Shown: positions 1 to 11,349, counted from the first letter of the stretch. The stretch is 64,000 bases of DNA from Platynereis dumerilii (GCA_026936325.1 JAPTHN010000101.1:982001-1046000), one strand, 5' to 3'. Notes: generated from the letters alone by a model not told the origin. Numbers and translations: made by a program.

Positions 1-70
1 GTTTGTAATATCATCATCATAACAAGTATCCGGAGGCAGACGCGAAAACGGGCTAGGTTCACAAAGAAAG
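1..70 (+). CDS. GPCR exon: end of TM5 and start of intracellular loop 3 (partial)
   Basis: Open from base 1 in frame 1 and enters from the left edge of the window. It encodes hydrophobic residues followed by a run of Arg/Lys typical of the TM5-loop 3 junction. It ends at a GT donor (GTAATC at 71) leaving one base of a codon, which pairs exactly with the two bases supplied by the microexon at 460. Confidence 0.75.
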
Positions 71-3000
71 GTAATCGTTAAAGCCGGACATTATTGATGA
101 TCTTTAGATTCTCAGACCTCCCGAGGTACTCTTTTCTTCAGAAGGTCGTCAGTGGGATAAAAAAAGCTCAATTATTCATGATGTCTGTCAGATAAAATTG
201 TGGGTAACCTTACATTTATTTGGGTGGAAGATTCCCTCTGTAGCTATAGATGGGTCCTTCTTTCGAATGATGGCTCTAAACATAGGGTGCATTATAAGAA
301 ATGAAAATACCATTGTGCCACAAGCTGTTTTCGTACCTTAGAACAGCTATATGATTTATATTCCATTTTATCATTAGCACAATTGTAAAATGGCAACTTT
401 TAAAAACATTCTAGCGATAAATTGATAATTTCTGACGCAAATTTTTTTCCTTTTTTCAGAACAAGATGGCGATGCAGACAATGTGAGCAAATCAACCTAT
501 GAAAATTACAACATTTACTTCTTTCTACATAAAAAGATTATCTCAATAATTATCAATTTAAGAGACAAACAAGTTTAACTGATCTTTCCCATTATTTTGC
601 AGGGAATAACAGTGATGTTGGTGACTGTGTCCTTCATGTTCGTGGTCCTGACTGCTCCCTTGTTCATCTTTCGCCTCTACTTCACTTTCGTGACAACCGC
701 AAACGACCCGTACCTCCAGGCCATCTATAACATGGGGCATCATATCTGTCACAAACTATGGTAGATATGACTAATAATGCTTTTGTGCAATATCAAACAA
801 ACAGACTCATACCATACAAGAAAAATTAAATTCATTTTCATAATAATTGGCAACAGAATACTGACCGTCATTATAAAGAGAGATATGGCAGTATAGTAAG
901 TCCTTCAATCGTGACAAAAAACAAAATACCAATTTAAGAGAAAAAAATGCAATGATGTGTGCCCGAGAAAGCCAAAAAAATCCACCTTGTCTAGATCTGC
1001 CACTGCTTTCTGTGTTCTTACTACTATACAATACATGTACACTGCTAAAATTATTTAAGGGAGCAAGGCAGCAATCATAGTCAGTTCCAGTAACGGTTGT
1101 TTCAACTAAACATGAATGGTCTGTCAAAAATAATGAACATGTAAGGATGTCTGTGGTAGAAATTTAATGACAAAACATAGGGTCATCACATTACATGTGA
1201 AAACAGACCCAGGGTAAGGTTTAGAATTAGGGTTAAAATTAGGGTTAGGTTCATGGGTAGGGTTAGGGTTTGAGTTTAGGAAGACCCTTGGCTTTCTTAT
1301 TAAATTTCTTCAGCCAATCTCCTAAAATGTCAATTTTCTCTGGCGTTTGATGCATGATATCTTGAAACAGCCATGACTTGCAACAATAATGAAAAAATCC
1401 CTTTCTCCCTTAATTTGTGTGAGCAGTGTATACAAAACTAGACATTAGGGTGCTCCTTCTGCCCCCCAAAATTGAAATTTTCTCGGGATCCAACCTTTCC
1501 TTTTTTTTGGTGGTGAGGTTATCAATGAAGACCATTTTTCTGAAATTTCATGAAATTTGAAGAATTCCTAGGTGTAGCACATTGCAATTGAAATTTTGTA
1601 GTTTTTCGTAATTTCGAGAGAAAAGAAAACAAATAGCCAGTCAAGAGATAACATGGTTTGCATGATAAATCAGATTTAAACATACATAATGAAGTACAGA
1701 CACCTTTTGGGAAAGATAGAGGTCAACTAAGTACTAGGTACCACTTGCCAGGGTCATCAATATGATAGGCGTACAACATCAAGTTTGCACTGTTTTCTGT
1801 GATTTTGGTGATAATTCAAGAACTGTGGACCATACTTGTAGTTCATTTTGAAATCGATCTTCCTTTCTTGATCTTAATAATCTGCTTCCAATTTTACCCT
1901 CTTTCTGCAGTCATTTGTAACCCTAAAGGCACTGGAGATCTTTTACCCTGATATGCATCTGTCATCATATTGTCATTCAGAAGGCTCGGATGCGTACATC
2001 AATCTCCAAAAAGGATGGTTCAATCTTCATTAAAGAAACAATGTGCATGCAATAAGTCTGCAACCACTGACCCACAGTTACATATTTTCCCTCAATTCAG
2101 GAAAGGAATTTAAGGCTTTTGATGTCAGACATTTTTTGGTTGTTTTAATATTTCTTGCACTAACCTACTGTACTTGCTTTTCTCATAAGTACGCAAGTGA
2201 TCATCAAACAGTGTCAAAGCGATCATGTCAGGAACAAGAAAACAGAGACGATGTTTCAGTACTTTCAGCTCAGCTTCCCAAATTGTGGATTGAGTTGTTA
2301 ATAACTTGATGATATTATTGCATAGTATGCTTGGGTTGCATTTGAATTCAACCAAGGTGCATACACAAATACCACAAATTTGACGAATCATTTAATTTTT
2401 TGCATGCTGTGAGCACAGGCACCTGGAGTCTTGTCTTAATTGTCAATTTTTACATGTATTTATAATTGTCAAATAAAGACATGACTCTATTCAGGCAACA
2501 GCTATCTAGAGTGCATAAGAAGCTTTGCCATCCAAGTTGCACCCTCCTTTTCAAGTCATTGCTAGTCGCAATTGAAGAGTAGAAATACAGCAAGATAAGA
2601 TCAAGGATCAATACATCATCAGAATTAGGGTACCTTCTGAAGTTTTACAAAAGGTCTTCCACAATCTCTTTCAGCTCACTCAGGAAAGGCTGCAAACCAC
2701 TATCCACCATTGACAATGAATTTAAATCACTGAATAACATTTTTTTAGGTAAATTTTCTCCTAATTTTGAAATCTAATGGTGAACATATTCATGGTCCTG
2801 TGCCTAGCCACTGTAGCAGGAGTCTTTCCTCTCTTGATGTCATCTTATTTGGTGCTTACAGGAAATATGTGCTCTCTCACAGAAAGATAAAACAAGTTCA
2901 GAGCATTTTTTTTTTCAAATATCTTCCCTATGAGCTATGAAGCTCTACAAGACCTGCTTCCTTTGGGAAGAATTATAGACACCGTTTCTTGTAAAACAAA

Positions 3001-4007
3001 TACCTTGATCCTAGTGTCTTGACATGACTAAGAATGCTGCACAAAAGGACTATCTCAAGCATCTGCTGAATTTGATGATTGACAACTTTGTATGCCTTTA
3101 GAACTTCAGAAATGTCCTTCACACTTTTACCATGTGAGGTACTGTGCAGCTGGTCACATAACAAAACTTTAATTAAGTGACTCCTAGTGTCACAAGTAAA
3201 TGATTTAATGTGTAAATAACACTGCATCTTGAAACTCTTGGCAACTTCTTGTTTTTCGACTCATTTAAATGATCGAAATTCTAGTTTCCATCGAGATACA
3301 GCCTTATTTCGATAAAGGCATTCAAAGAAGTGAAAAAGTTTGATTTCTAACAAAGGTTACCATGTAATTAGGGGAAAAAGAATTTAATTTGTTGTATAAT
3401 ATGCTATATATACTAAACCAGCCTTGTTATCAACAATTAATGATAATGTTATGACATTATGAGATGACGCAATCAGTGTTGCCACCTACAGTGCCTTCCT
3501 GAACCTAAGCTGAGCCTTTAATCTGATGTTAAATTTAGAAATGAGTAAGATATGGATGGAAAACGCTGTTTTGACACAGAAATCTTCTTAAAGAATATTC
3601 AAGGCTATTAAAAAAAAAGATGATAGATAACCTAGTAATTCACAAGAAATCGCACAATTTTAAGGAAATTTGACAAATTTCAATCCAAATGTGCTACACC
3701 TAGGCATCAATAAAATTTCTTGAAATTTGGCATGATTACTTCTATTGACTAACCTCACCCACAAAAAATAGTATACAGGGTTCTGAGCAAGTTGGGGCAA
3801 AAGGAGCACCCTACTAGACATTCTGTAAAATTTTTTGATTTTTTTTCCAACATTTTCATTTTTAGGTACTGCAACAATGGGGTCAATTTCTACATCTACA
3901 CCCTGACTGGCAGAAAATTCAGAAATGATTTGAAGAAAATATTTTGCACGGAAAAGCCAACTTCTCACTTGGGAGACTCATCGTCCACTCTGAATTCTAT
4001 CGCATGA
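1..4007 (+). CDS. Rhodopsin-type (class A) GPCR, C-terminal four exons; 5' part lies outside the window
   Basis: Four exons (1-70, 460-482, 603-760, 3866-4007) join in phase with GT/AG borders throughout. The product would be a plasma-membrane G-protein-coupled receptor. In order it shows the end of TM5 (VCNIIIITSI), a basic third intracellular loop (RRQTRKRARFTKK) followed by an acidic stretch from the microexon, TM6 (VMLVTVSFMFVVLTAPLF, with LTAP at the usual CWxP proline), an extracellular loop, then TM7 with NFYIY in place of NPxxY, helix 8 (GRKFRNDLKKIFC, a possible palmitoylated Cys) and a short Ser/Thr-rich tail ending at TGA 4005-4007. The FRxDLKKIF helix and the N-F-Y-I-Y variant resemble peptide-type receptors of invertebrate deuterostomes, but the ligand cannot be named because TM1-TM5 is missing. 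The last intron (about 3.1 kb) is filled with transposable elements. No poly(A) signal is obvious just after the stop. Confidence 0.85.
460..482 (+). CDS. GPCR 23-nt microexon in intracellular loop 3
   Basis: A strong polypyrimidine tract runs into CAG at 457-459, and a GTGAGC donor begins at 483. The 23 bases complete the split codon from exon 1-70 (giving Glu) and add QDGDADN before joining the TM6 exon in frame. The phase match on both sides is the main support. An unspliced or skipped form would shift the frame. Confidence 0.7.
603..760 (+). CDS. GPCR exon: TM6 to start of TM7
   Basis: Acceptor TTTTGCAG ends at 602 and donor GTAGAT starts at 761. It encodes TM6 (VTVSFMFVVLTAPLFIFRLYF), the third extracellular loop and the first residues of TM7 (ICHKLW). 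It ends two bases into the TGG codon, which is completed by the first base of exon 3866. Confidence 0.85.
1040..1428. mobile_element. MITE with CACTGCTCAC-type terminal inverted repeats, TA-flanked
   Basis: The ends are CACTGCT...TTTAAGGGAG on the left and CTCCCTTAATTTGTGTGAGCAGTG on the right, imperfect inverted copies bordered by TA. This fits a Tc1/mariner-like non-autonomous element, by inference. Its core carries degenerate TTAGGG-like words (about 1210-1275). Related copies lie at 14426-14984 and, truncated and inverted, at about 12527-12833. It has no coding capacity and lies within the GPCR intron. Confidence 0.65.
1446..3813. mobile_element. hAT-like DNA transposon (2.37 kb), degenerate, in the GPCR intron
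   Basis: The termini are TAGGGTGCTCCTT and its inverse, and inverted similarity extends about 190 bp inward (1446-1640 against 3640-3813). It is flanked by an identical 8-bp duplication CTAGACAT at 1438-1445 and 3814-3821. Short minus-strand open stretches (2125-2391, 2973-3227) read like decayed protein, but I recognise no transposase motif. The 8-bp duplication and terminus favour hAT; other 8-bp superfamilies cannot be excluded. Confidence 0.75.
3866..4007 (+). CDS. GPCR terminal exon: TM7, helix 8, C-tail
   Basis: Acceptor TTTTTAG ends at 3865. The exon encodes YCNNGVNFYIYTLTG (TM7), an amphipathic helix 8, then a tail rich in Ser/Thr that stops at 4007. A hAT-like element ends only 52 bp upstream of the acceptor, so the branch point and polypyrimidine tract lie very close to the inserted DNA. 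Confidence 0.85.
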
Positions 4008-4289
4008 TATAATATCATGAATACGGTACACATACATGCAGAAGACTGTGTGGCTATCCCTCTAGTGGATATTTGGAGAAATGTTTGATAATTACTGCCC
4101 TCTAGTGTCAAAAATGCTTTCCACATTGCCAGGTGATGTCCAAATCTTCACTGAAGTGGATGTTCATTCCAAAAGTCAGGGGCCTCAGTACACATCCAAT
4201 ATGGACCAGCTGCTCTGATGCTCTTGCCTTAGAGACGCGGTTATCCGAGCAAAAATTTTGGCAGATATCAGACCCACGCTCTAAGGGCC

Positions 4290-4510
4290 AAATTTTCAAA
4301 AGTTAGTAAACCTCACTGTGGTCTGTGCAGACATATGGAAGAAGACACGCTTCACATGATTTCGCTCTGCCCCCTACAAGAGACATTCGATATGATGCAC
4401 TAGCGAAGCTAGCGAAAAGACAGACTTCCATGTCTGCTGGCCCTGAACAGTGGTGCTGGGCCCTTCTTAACGGAAAAATTATCCAGGGGATGGCCACTCA
4501 AGAAAACCAC
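4290..4510 (+). pseudogene. Retroelement reverse-transcriptase C-terminal zinc-finger remnant (LINE-like)
   Basis: The + strand encodes a Cys-x2-Cys...His...Cys pattern (CGLCRHMEEDTLHMISLCP). This is the zinc-knuckle-like motif seen near the C-terminus of many non-LTR ORF2 proteins. The following residues (AKRQTSMSAGPEQWCWALLNG) read on in a different frame, so the fragment is broken. Family level is uncertain, and a fragment of a non-mobile gene is possible. Confidence 0.45.
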
Positions 4511-4666
4511 ATCTTATCGAGTTTTTGTGGGAGATAGGATCGCAAGAAGTAGTTTAGACTAGTATCAATGGTTGTAGTGGTCTTTTGTCCAGTGGACACC
4601 TTTTTCAGTCACATTCTTAGTGTTTTTTTAAAACTTTTAACATCTTCTTCTTTGTTGTGCTCACAA

Positions 4667-4930
4667 TTTAGTCACTCCCCTCCAGGTGTCTCTGTTCCTT
4701 GCCAATTCTCTCGCCTCTTTGGTATCTGTAATGTTAAATTGTTTCAGTTCTTTCATGATGTTTCCCACCCATGTATTAGCTGGTCTTCCTTGAGGTCTTT
4801 TAACTGGCCGAAGAAACTCATCAGTGGCTTTTTGGGCGGTGTTTCAGATGGTAATCTTAAAAAGGCGGTCGAGCAAATTTAGTCTTCTCTTTTGATGGTG
4901 ACATGCACTCCATTTTTCTTTGATTCCTGT
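4667..4930 (-). pseudogene. LINE ORF2 C-terminal remnant
   Basis: The minus strand encodes residues matching the tail of a large invertebrate non-LTR family: KRRLNLLDRLFKIT, then FLRPVKRPQGRPANTW, then a helix leading to ELARNRDTWRG. The GRP-x-TW core and the ELA-x-x-RDxWR ending are diagnostic by memory of the family. An in-frame stop interrupts the region after the KIT stretch. The fragment ends just before a repeat copy that starts at 4960. The same family's palm domain appears on the same strand at 11377-11628, so the two may be parts of one interrupted LINE. Confidence 0.7.
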
Positions 4931-6075
4931 TCTTTTGTACGAATTTTCATTTGATATTCAGGAACTTTTCAGAATGACACTTCAATTCGGAAATGAGAAA
5001 CTTTGCTTGGAACTATGGACCTAGAATTTTTTTCTGGCGTATCTGCTTAGTCCGTGTCTGGAATGAAAAATCTGGAACATCTTGCGCTTTGGTCCATAAT
5101 GTTTTTTAATTTTAAAATTGTGTGCAGGTCATGTTAATGTGATTTTAAGAATATTGCCTTCGTTTTCACAAAAAATTGTGTTAAAATTTCCTCTGAAAAA
5201 AGTGTTCCACTTCTTAAACAACATAGTAGTCCGGCAGTAAAATGCCATTTTTGGGCCTAACCCAAAAGTTCCGGTTAAAGTTTTTTACTCTCTTGATCCT
5301 GTATCTATATGGTCCAAGGAACATTTTCAGGGGGGGTGTGAACCTCTCACCCTTGAGCATTCCGAGAAATCCAAGATGGCGTCCAAAATGGCCGCCGGAC
5401 CCGAAATTGGTCATAAATTGGCTCCTAATTCAGCTAGGATGATAAATAAAACATCAAAATAGGGGTTTTGAGGGTCAAGGATTCCATAAAGAGATAAATC
5501 AAACTCATAAGATCGCAATTTCTAGCTTAAATTGCCTAAATTAAGCATTAAAACTGTAAAATTAGCGTCAAAAATCAAGATTAGACATATGTGACCTGCC
5601 CCACCAAAATGTGCTTAAAAATAAGCGAGGTATCTATTACTGTGACTTCCCCTGAATCTACTTGAAAGGTGCTTTCAAATGATGGGTCATATGTGGGTAC
5701 ATGTCTATTGCGTCCAAAGTAATAACATGCCAAAAGCCTGAACGATGTAAATAATGAAGCTGCGGAATTTGTGAAAGTGGCCTTTAGGCTGAGGCTTTGC
5801 AATTCAAGCCAAAGAAATATCAAACAAACAAAGGTTGGTTAATTGTTTCCTGGAGTATAAGGATTAAAATGCACTAAGATAATGCCTCTTGCAATAGTGA
5901 AAATATCCTTAATGTATGACTTTTGAGATATGCGAGCAATGCAATTTGCTCTTATATAGACCATCTCCGCCTTCTTGTGAACTTCAGTCATTTTTGTTTC
6001 TTTTAGTGGACCAGCCGATGTACATGAGTCTGTACTGTTAGAGGCTTTCTTGTTAATGGAAGGTATATAGGTATT

Positions 6076-6192
6076 AGTTAGATACCGATTTGGAGGGTTC
6101 TAACATGCATTTTTGTCAGTTAGATCCCGACCGGAGGGAGGGATCTAACTGACAAAAATGTATGTTAGAACCCGACAATGAGGTATCTAACT
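6076..6192. repeat. Hairpin-forming inverted repeat
   Basis: AGTTAGATACC...CAGTTAGATCCC faces GGGATCTAACTG...GGTATCTAACT with about 50-bp arms, a short central loop and one small mismatched internal patch. Related CAGTTAGATA words recur to about 6390. It lies inside the 4.5-kb transposon. Confidence 0.75.
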
Positions 6193-6954
6193 GACTTAGA
6201 CATCATATCCTTCTTCTATTATACCTTTTAACTTTATATTTTTGCAAAATAAACAATAATCTGATTGTTTGTTTGCTGTTATTAATCGTGTTAATCCTTA
6301 GCTGGGTGCTAACATGCAAAACTGTCAGTTAGATACCAGCTTTTCCAATGGCATTAGTATCTTGGTGATGTCTAATGCCAGTTAGATAGATAATAGGTTT
6401 GACTAGAGTATTAGGAGAGATACCGCTTCCGGATTTGAGATTTAAGGTTAATTTGTGGTCTTAAAGGTCAAAACCAAGACAATGGTGCTTTTTCAGCAAA
6501 AATTGAAAATAAAATTAGTCAAAATCACCTAAAGTGACAAAATTGAAGCTATATGCTAAGGCTAGAACTACGCCTCGCTGTACTTAATGAACTTCACTAT
6601 TTTGATACTTATTATTGCACTTCACCCTTGATGATGTATTTTACAAGGACAAAATGATTACCGGGCGTACTCAAAAAGCTTTTTTTTTTCCATTTCAAAT
6701 CTCCTCAGAATACTCTCTTGCCAACTGCTTGCTTAAAAATCTATGTACATAAGTCTTTTTCTGGAGTAAGTCTATGTATACCAATTAGTTATTACTCTAA
6801 TTAATTGACTCATTCATATGAAACTATATAAACTTTGCCCTTGTAAAAATTGCCAAAGACAAATATTGAAGCAGATCAGAGGGGCCAAGTTTTTTGACAT
6901 CCTTTAGAATAATTAAACATCATTTGAACAAAAAAAATAAAAAAAATTTTAACA

Positions 6955-9160
6955 GGACTGTCAATGTCTTCATCCATTTTGGTTGGTTAGAAATTAGTTA
7001 TCCAGTGTTTTGGACAGGCGGAATTGAAAATGCCCAGGAGGATTTTCTTTTTCCGAGGAGATTTTTTACACTGACAGCAACATTTATTTACCCTTTAGAG
7101 GGTTGACAGTTGTAGTAACAAGGAAGCCAAGATTCCAACTGAAAGCTGACATCAAGGGCTATCTGTCCTCATCCATTTTGGTTTGTTATGAAGGATTTAT
7201 CTATTGATTAGGACAGATGGAATCGAAAACAAATGGGAGGATTTTGTGTTTCCGAGGAGATTTTTGATGCCGAAAGCAACATTTGTTTACCTTTTGGAGG
7301 GTTGACTGTTGTAGTAACAAGGTAACCAAGGTGCCAACTGAAAGCTGACATCAAGGGCTATCCATCCTCATCCATTTTGGTTAGTTAGGAAGGATTTATC
7401 TAGTGATTAGGATAGGTGGAATCGAAAATAAATGGGAGGATTTTGTGTTTCCGAAGAGATTTTTGATGCTGACAGCAACATTTATTTACCTTTTGGAGGG
7501 TTGAAAGTTGTAGTAACAAGGAAACCAAGGTGCTAAATGACAGCTGACATCAAGGGCTATCCATCCACATCCATTTTGGTTGGTTGGGTTCAAGTTACCA
7601 AGTGATTAGGATGGGGGGAATTGAAAATACATGGGAGGATCTTCTGTTTCCGGGGAGATTTTGATGCTGACAGAAACATTTATTTAGCCCTTGTAGGGTT
7701 GATAGTTGTACTAACAGGGAAACCAAGGTGCCAAATAAAAGGTAACATCTAGGGCTATCCATCCACATCCATTTTGGTTGGTTAGAAATTAGTTATTCCA
7801 GTGTTTAGGACAGGTGGAATTGAAATTGCCAGGAGGATTTTCTGTTTCCGAGGAGATTTTTGACACTGACAGCAACATTTATTTAGCTTTTGGAGGGTTG
7901 ACAGTTGTAGTAAAAAGGAAACCAAGGTTCCAACTGAAAGCTGACATCAAGGGCTATCCATCCTCATCCATTTTGGTTAGTTAGGAAGGATTTATCTACT
8001 GATTAGAACAGGTGGAATCGTAAATAAATGAGAGGATTTTGTGTTTCCGAAAAGATTTTTGATGCCGAAAGCAACATTTGTTTACGTTTTGGAGGGTTGA
8101 AAGTTGTAGTAACAAGGAAAACAAGGTTCCAACCGAAAGCTGACATCAAGGGCTATCCATCCTCATCCCTTTTGGTTAGTTAGGAAGGATTTATCTAGTG
8201 TTTATGATAGGTGGAATCAAAAATGCATGGGAGGATTTTCTGTTTCTGATGAGTTTTTTAATAATGATTGCAACATTTATGTAGCTTTTTGGAAGGTTGA
8301 CAGTTGGAGTTTCAAGTATACCAAGGTGCCAAATGACAGCTGACATCAAGGGCTATCCATCCACATCTATTTTGATTGATTCGGATTAAGTTACCAAGTC
8401 ATTAGGATCCAGGGAATCGAAAATGCATGGGAGGATTTTCTGTGTCCAAGGAGATTTTTGACACTGACAGCAATATTTATTAGCCTTTGGAGAGTTGACA
8501 GTTGTACTAACAAAGTAACCTAGGTGCCAAATAAAAGCTGACATCAAGGGCTATTCATCCACATTCATTTTGGTTGGTTAGAAATTAGTTATCCAGTGTT
8601 TAGGACAGGCGGAATTGAAAATGCCCAGCAGGATTTCGTGTTTCAGAGGAGATTTTTGACACTGACGAAAAACATTTATTTAGCTTTTGGAGGGTTGACA
8701 GTTGCAGTAACAAGAAAACTAAGGTGCCAACTGAAAGCTGACATCAAGGGCTATCCATCCACAGCCATTTTGGTTAGTTTGGAAGGATTTATCTAGTGAT
8801 TAGGTTAGGTGGAATCAAAAATACATGGGAGGGTTTTGTGTTTCCGAGGAGAATTTCGATAATTGCTGCAACTTTTATTTAGCTTTTTGGAAGGTTGACA
8901 GTTGGGAGTAACAAGCAAATCAATGTTTAAATGAAAGCTGACATCAAGGGCTATCCATCCACATCCATTTTGGTTAATCAGGAATGAGTTATCTAGTGAA
9001 TAGGATAGTTTGAATTGAAAATACATGGGAAGATTTTCTGCTTCGGGTGAGATTTTCGCCGCTGATAGCAACCTTTATTTAGCTTTTGGAAGGTTAAACG
9101 TTATAGAAACAAGGGAATCAAGGTGTCATATGAAAGATGACATCAAGGGCCATCCATATA
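6955..9160 (+). repeat. Tandem satellite, ~199-bp unit, about 11 copies
   Basis: Each unit carries CATCCATTTTGGTT, then GGAGGATTTT, GAGGAGATTTTTGA, ACATTTATTTA, GGGTTGACAGTTGTAGTAAC and CTGACATCAAGGGCTATC. Starts of the first motif fall near 6971, 7170, 7369, 7568, 7766, 7965, 8163, 8364, 8560, 8758 and 8958. Units differ at many positions, so the array is not very recent. Open frames inside it follow the repeat and are not genes. Confidence 0.9.
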
Positions 9161-10374
9161 CACCAGAAAACAAGTAGCATACCTTTGTTAGTTTGACATA
9201 TATTGTTGTCGATGGCTTGAAATTTAACAGTCATTTATTCAGTTTCCAGAGCTTCATAATTAGCATATTTGAGATGTTGTTTCTTTTGATACACTTGGCA
9301 TGTTCCCACATAATATTATGACCCATCATTTGAAAGCACCTTTCAAGTAGATTCAGGGGAAGTCATAGTAATAGATACTTTGCTTATTCATTAAGCAAAT
9401 TTTGGTGGAGCAAGTCACATATTTCTAATCTTGATTTTCGACGTTAATTTTACAGTTTTAATGTATAATTTAGGCCATTTAAGCTAGCAATTGTGATCTT
9501 AAGAGTGTGATTTATCTCTAAATGAAATCCTTGACCCTCAAAACCCCTATTTTTATTTATCATCCTAGCTGAATTAGGAGCCAATTTATGACCAATTTCT
9601 GGTCCGGCGGCCATTTTGGACGCCATCTTGGATTTCTCGGAATGCTCAAGGGTGAGAGTTTCACACCCCCCCTGAAAATGTTCCTTGGACCATACAGATA
9701 CAGGATCAAGAAAGAAAAAAACTTTAACCGAAACTTTTGGGTACCACCTCTCCACTGCCGGACTATAGTGAAATTGTCAGAATATTTTATTAAAAAAGCT
9801 TAATTCTAACGGCCCAACCAGAGTCATTTTGTCTGCCACATTTGGAAATGTGAAAATTCCAATTTTCTAATTGTCCTGTGTGTAAAATTGGAAAATAGAG
9901 TTGCTGTGCTAATTTTTCGGTTTTATCATCTGTTTGGGCATTATTTAAAATGGCGCCTTTATTTTTGGTGTAACTTGTTGGTAAGGTCATATCTTATTAC
10001 AAAAACTGAAATGTGATAAACAAGTCTAAAGGCCAACAGGAAATGGTCACAGCAGAATGATTTTTGGCACAAAGACACTAGTTGATCTAAGGATCAATAC
10101 CATATAATTTGTTTTGTCTAAAAAAATTTATTTGCTAAATGATAAGCCAAAATAAAATGTTGCGATTCTTTTGCAGGTGAGTGTACTTCCTACAAATGCA
10201 TTCAATGCTCTTATCTTCATCTTCATATACACTCAATTGTTTTTTTTATCAATGTGATTATGAGTAATGCTGTTTTAACCCTCACAATTTTCTAAACCCA
10301 CTTGAGCAATGACAAAAGAGGTAAAAAAAGTTAAATGACTGAATGATTCCATAACACTAAAAATGACCAAACAT

Positions 10375-10645
10375 ATCAGGGAAGATCACAAGCTTTGACA
10401 ATAACCAATATAATCAAGGATGCAGTATGCCCACCATTGGCATCAACACAAGCAGTGATTCTGTTTTCAATTGAATCTATTGCTCTTATAAATGGGGTCT
10501 CTGTTGTCATTGCCCAATTGGGTTTATGTGAATTTTTTCCCGCATATTTTGATTGGCTTATAACGTATTCTGACCATTTTGCTTGATTAATAATATTTAC
10601 ACAGAAGAAATAAGAGTGGCAAATTTGCTGGAGTCCTAGACTACA
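10375..10645 (-). pseudogene. Possible transposase C-terminal remnant
   Basis: An open minus-strand run of about 89 codons ends at a stop near 10375. It includes AKWSEYVISQSKYAGK and then AIDSIENRITACVDANGGHT. The R-x5-VDANGGHT ending resembles the C-terminal region of Tc1/mariner-type transposases. No catalytic residues are present, so this is at best a fragment between two repeat copies. Family assignment is uncertain. Confidence 0.35.
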
Positions 10646-10656
10646 GCATCACCTGT

Positions 10657-11349
10657 AGGAACTTTTCAGAATGACACTTCAATTCTGAAATGAGAAACTT
10701 TACTTGGAACTATGGACCTGGAACTTTTTTACTGGGGTATCTGTTTAGTCCACGTCTAGACTCAATAATCTAGAACATCTCGCGCTTTGATCCTGTCATT
10801 TTTTAATTTTAAAATTGTGTGCAAGTTATGTTAATGTGATTTTAAGAATATTGCCTCTGTCATTGCAAAAAATTGTGTTAAACAGTGAATTTTACTCTAA
10901 AAAAAATTGTGGCAATTCTTAGACAACATAGTGAAATTGTCTGAAAATTTTATAAAAAAAGCTCAATTCTAAGGGCCTGAACCATAATGATTTTGTCTGC
11001 TACATTTTGAAATGTGCAAAACCCCAATTTTAAAACTGTCCTGTAAAATTCAAAAATAGAGTTGCTGCACCAATTTTGTGGCTATTATCATCTATTTGGG
11101 CATTATTTAAAATGGCGCCTTTATTTTTGGTTTAACTTCTTGGTAATGTCATATTTTATTACAAAAACTGAAATGTGATAAACAAGTCTAAAAGCCCACA
11201 GGAAATGGTCACAGCTGAATGATTTTTGGCACAAAGACACTTGTTGATCTCAGGATCAATACCATATAATTTTTTTTGTCAAAAAAAATTCTTTGCAAAA
11301 TTATAAGCCAAAATCAAGTACTGTATTTCTTTTGCTGGTGAGTGTACTT
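10657..11349 (+). repeat. Interspersed repeat, copy 2 (uninterrupted)
   Basis: It is the direct-orientation paralogue of 4960-5226 plus 9769-10189. It carries ACAACATAGTGAAATTG without insertion at 10923-10939, so it serves as the empty-site control for the transposon at 5227-9765. No coding sequence was recognised. Confidence 0.75.

Larger units (their letters stand above)
5227..9765. mobile_element. Large non-autonomous DNA transposon with ~480-bp TIRs and a satellite interior
   Basis: The termini are TAGTCCGGCAGT and its inverse. Inverted similarity continues from 5227 to about 5700 and from about 9320 to 9765, including a block with AAGATGGCGTCCAAAATGGC. It is flanked by TAG on both sides (5224-5226, 9766-9768), a 3-bp duplication confirmed by the uninterrupted paralogue at 10929-10931. 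A 3-bp duplication fits PIF/Harbinger-like or CACTA-like systems, but the terminus is not canonical for either, so the superfamily is open. No transposase is visible. The centre is a ~199-bp tandem array. Confidence 0.75.
4960..10189. repeat. Interspersed repeat, copy 1, split by a 4.5-kb transposon
   Basis: Segments 4960-5226 and 9769-10189 together align to the intact copy at 10657-11349, both starting AGGAACTTTTCAGAATGACA and ending near GTGAGTGTACTT. The interruption at 5227-9765 is the inserted element. I recognise no coding sequence in the repeat. The type is unknown. Confidence 0.75.

Noticed and set aside
558-752. 64-codon His-rich minus-strand frame
   Set aside because: It is the antisense shadow of the GPCR TM6 exon.
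1200-1280. Interstitial telomere
   Set aside because: The degenerate TTAGGG words are internal to a MITE family present three times in the window.
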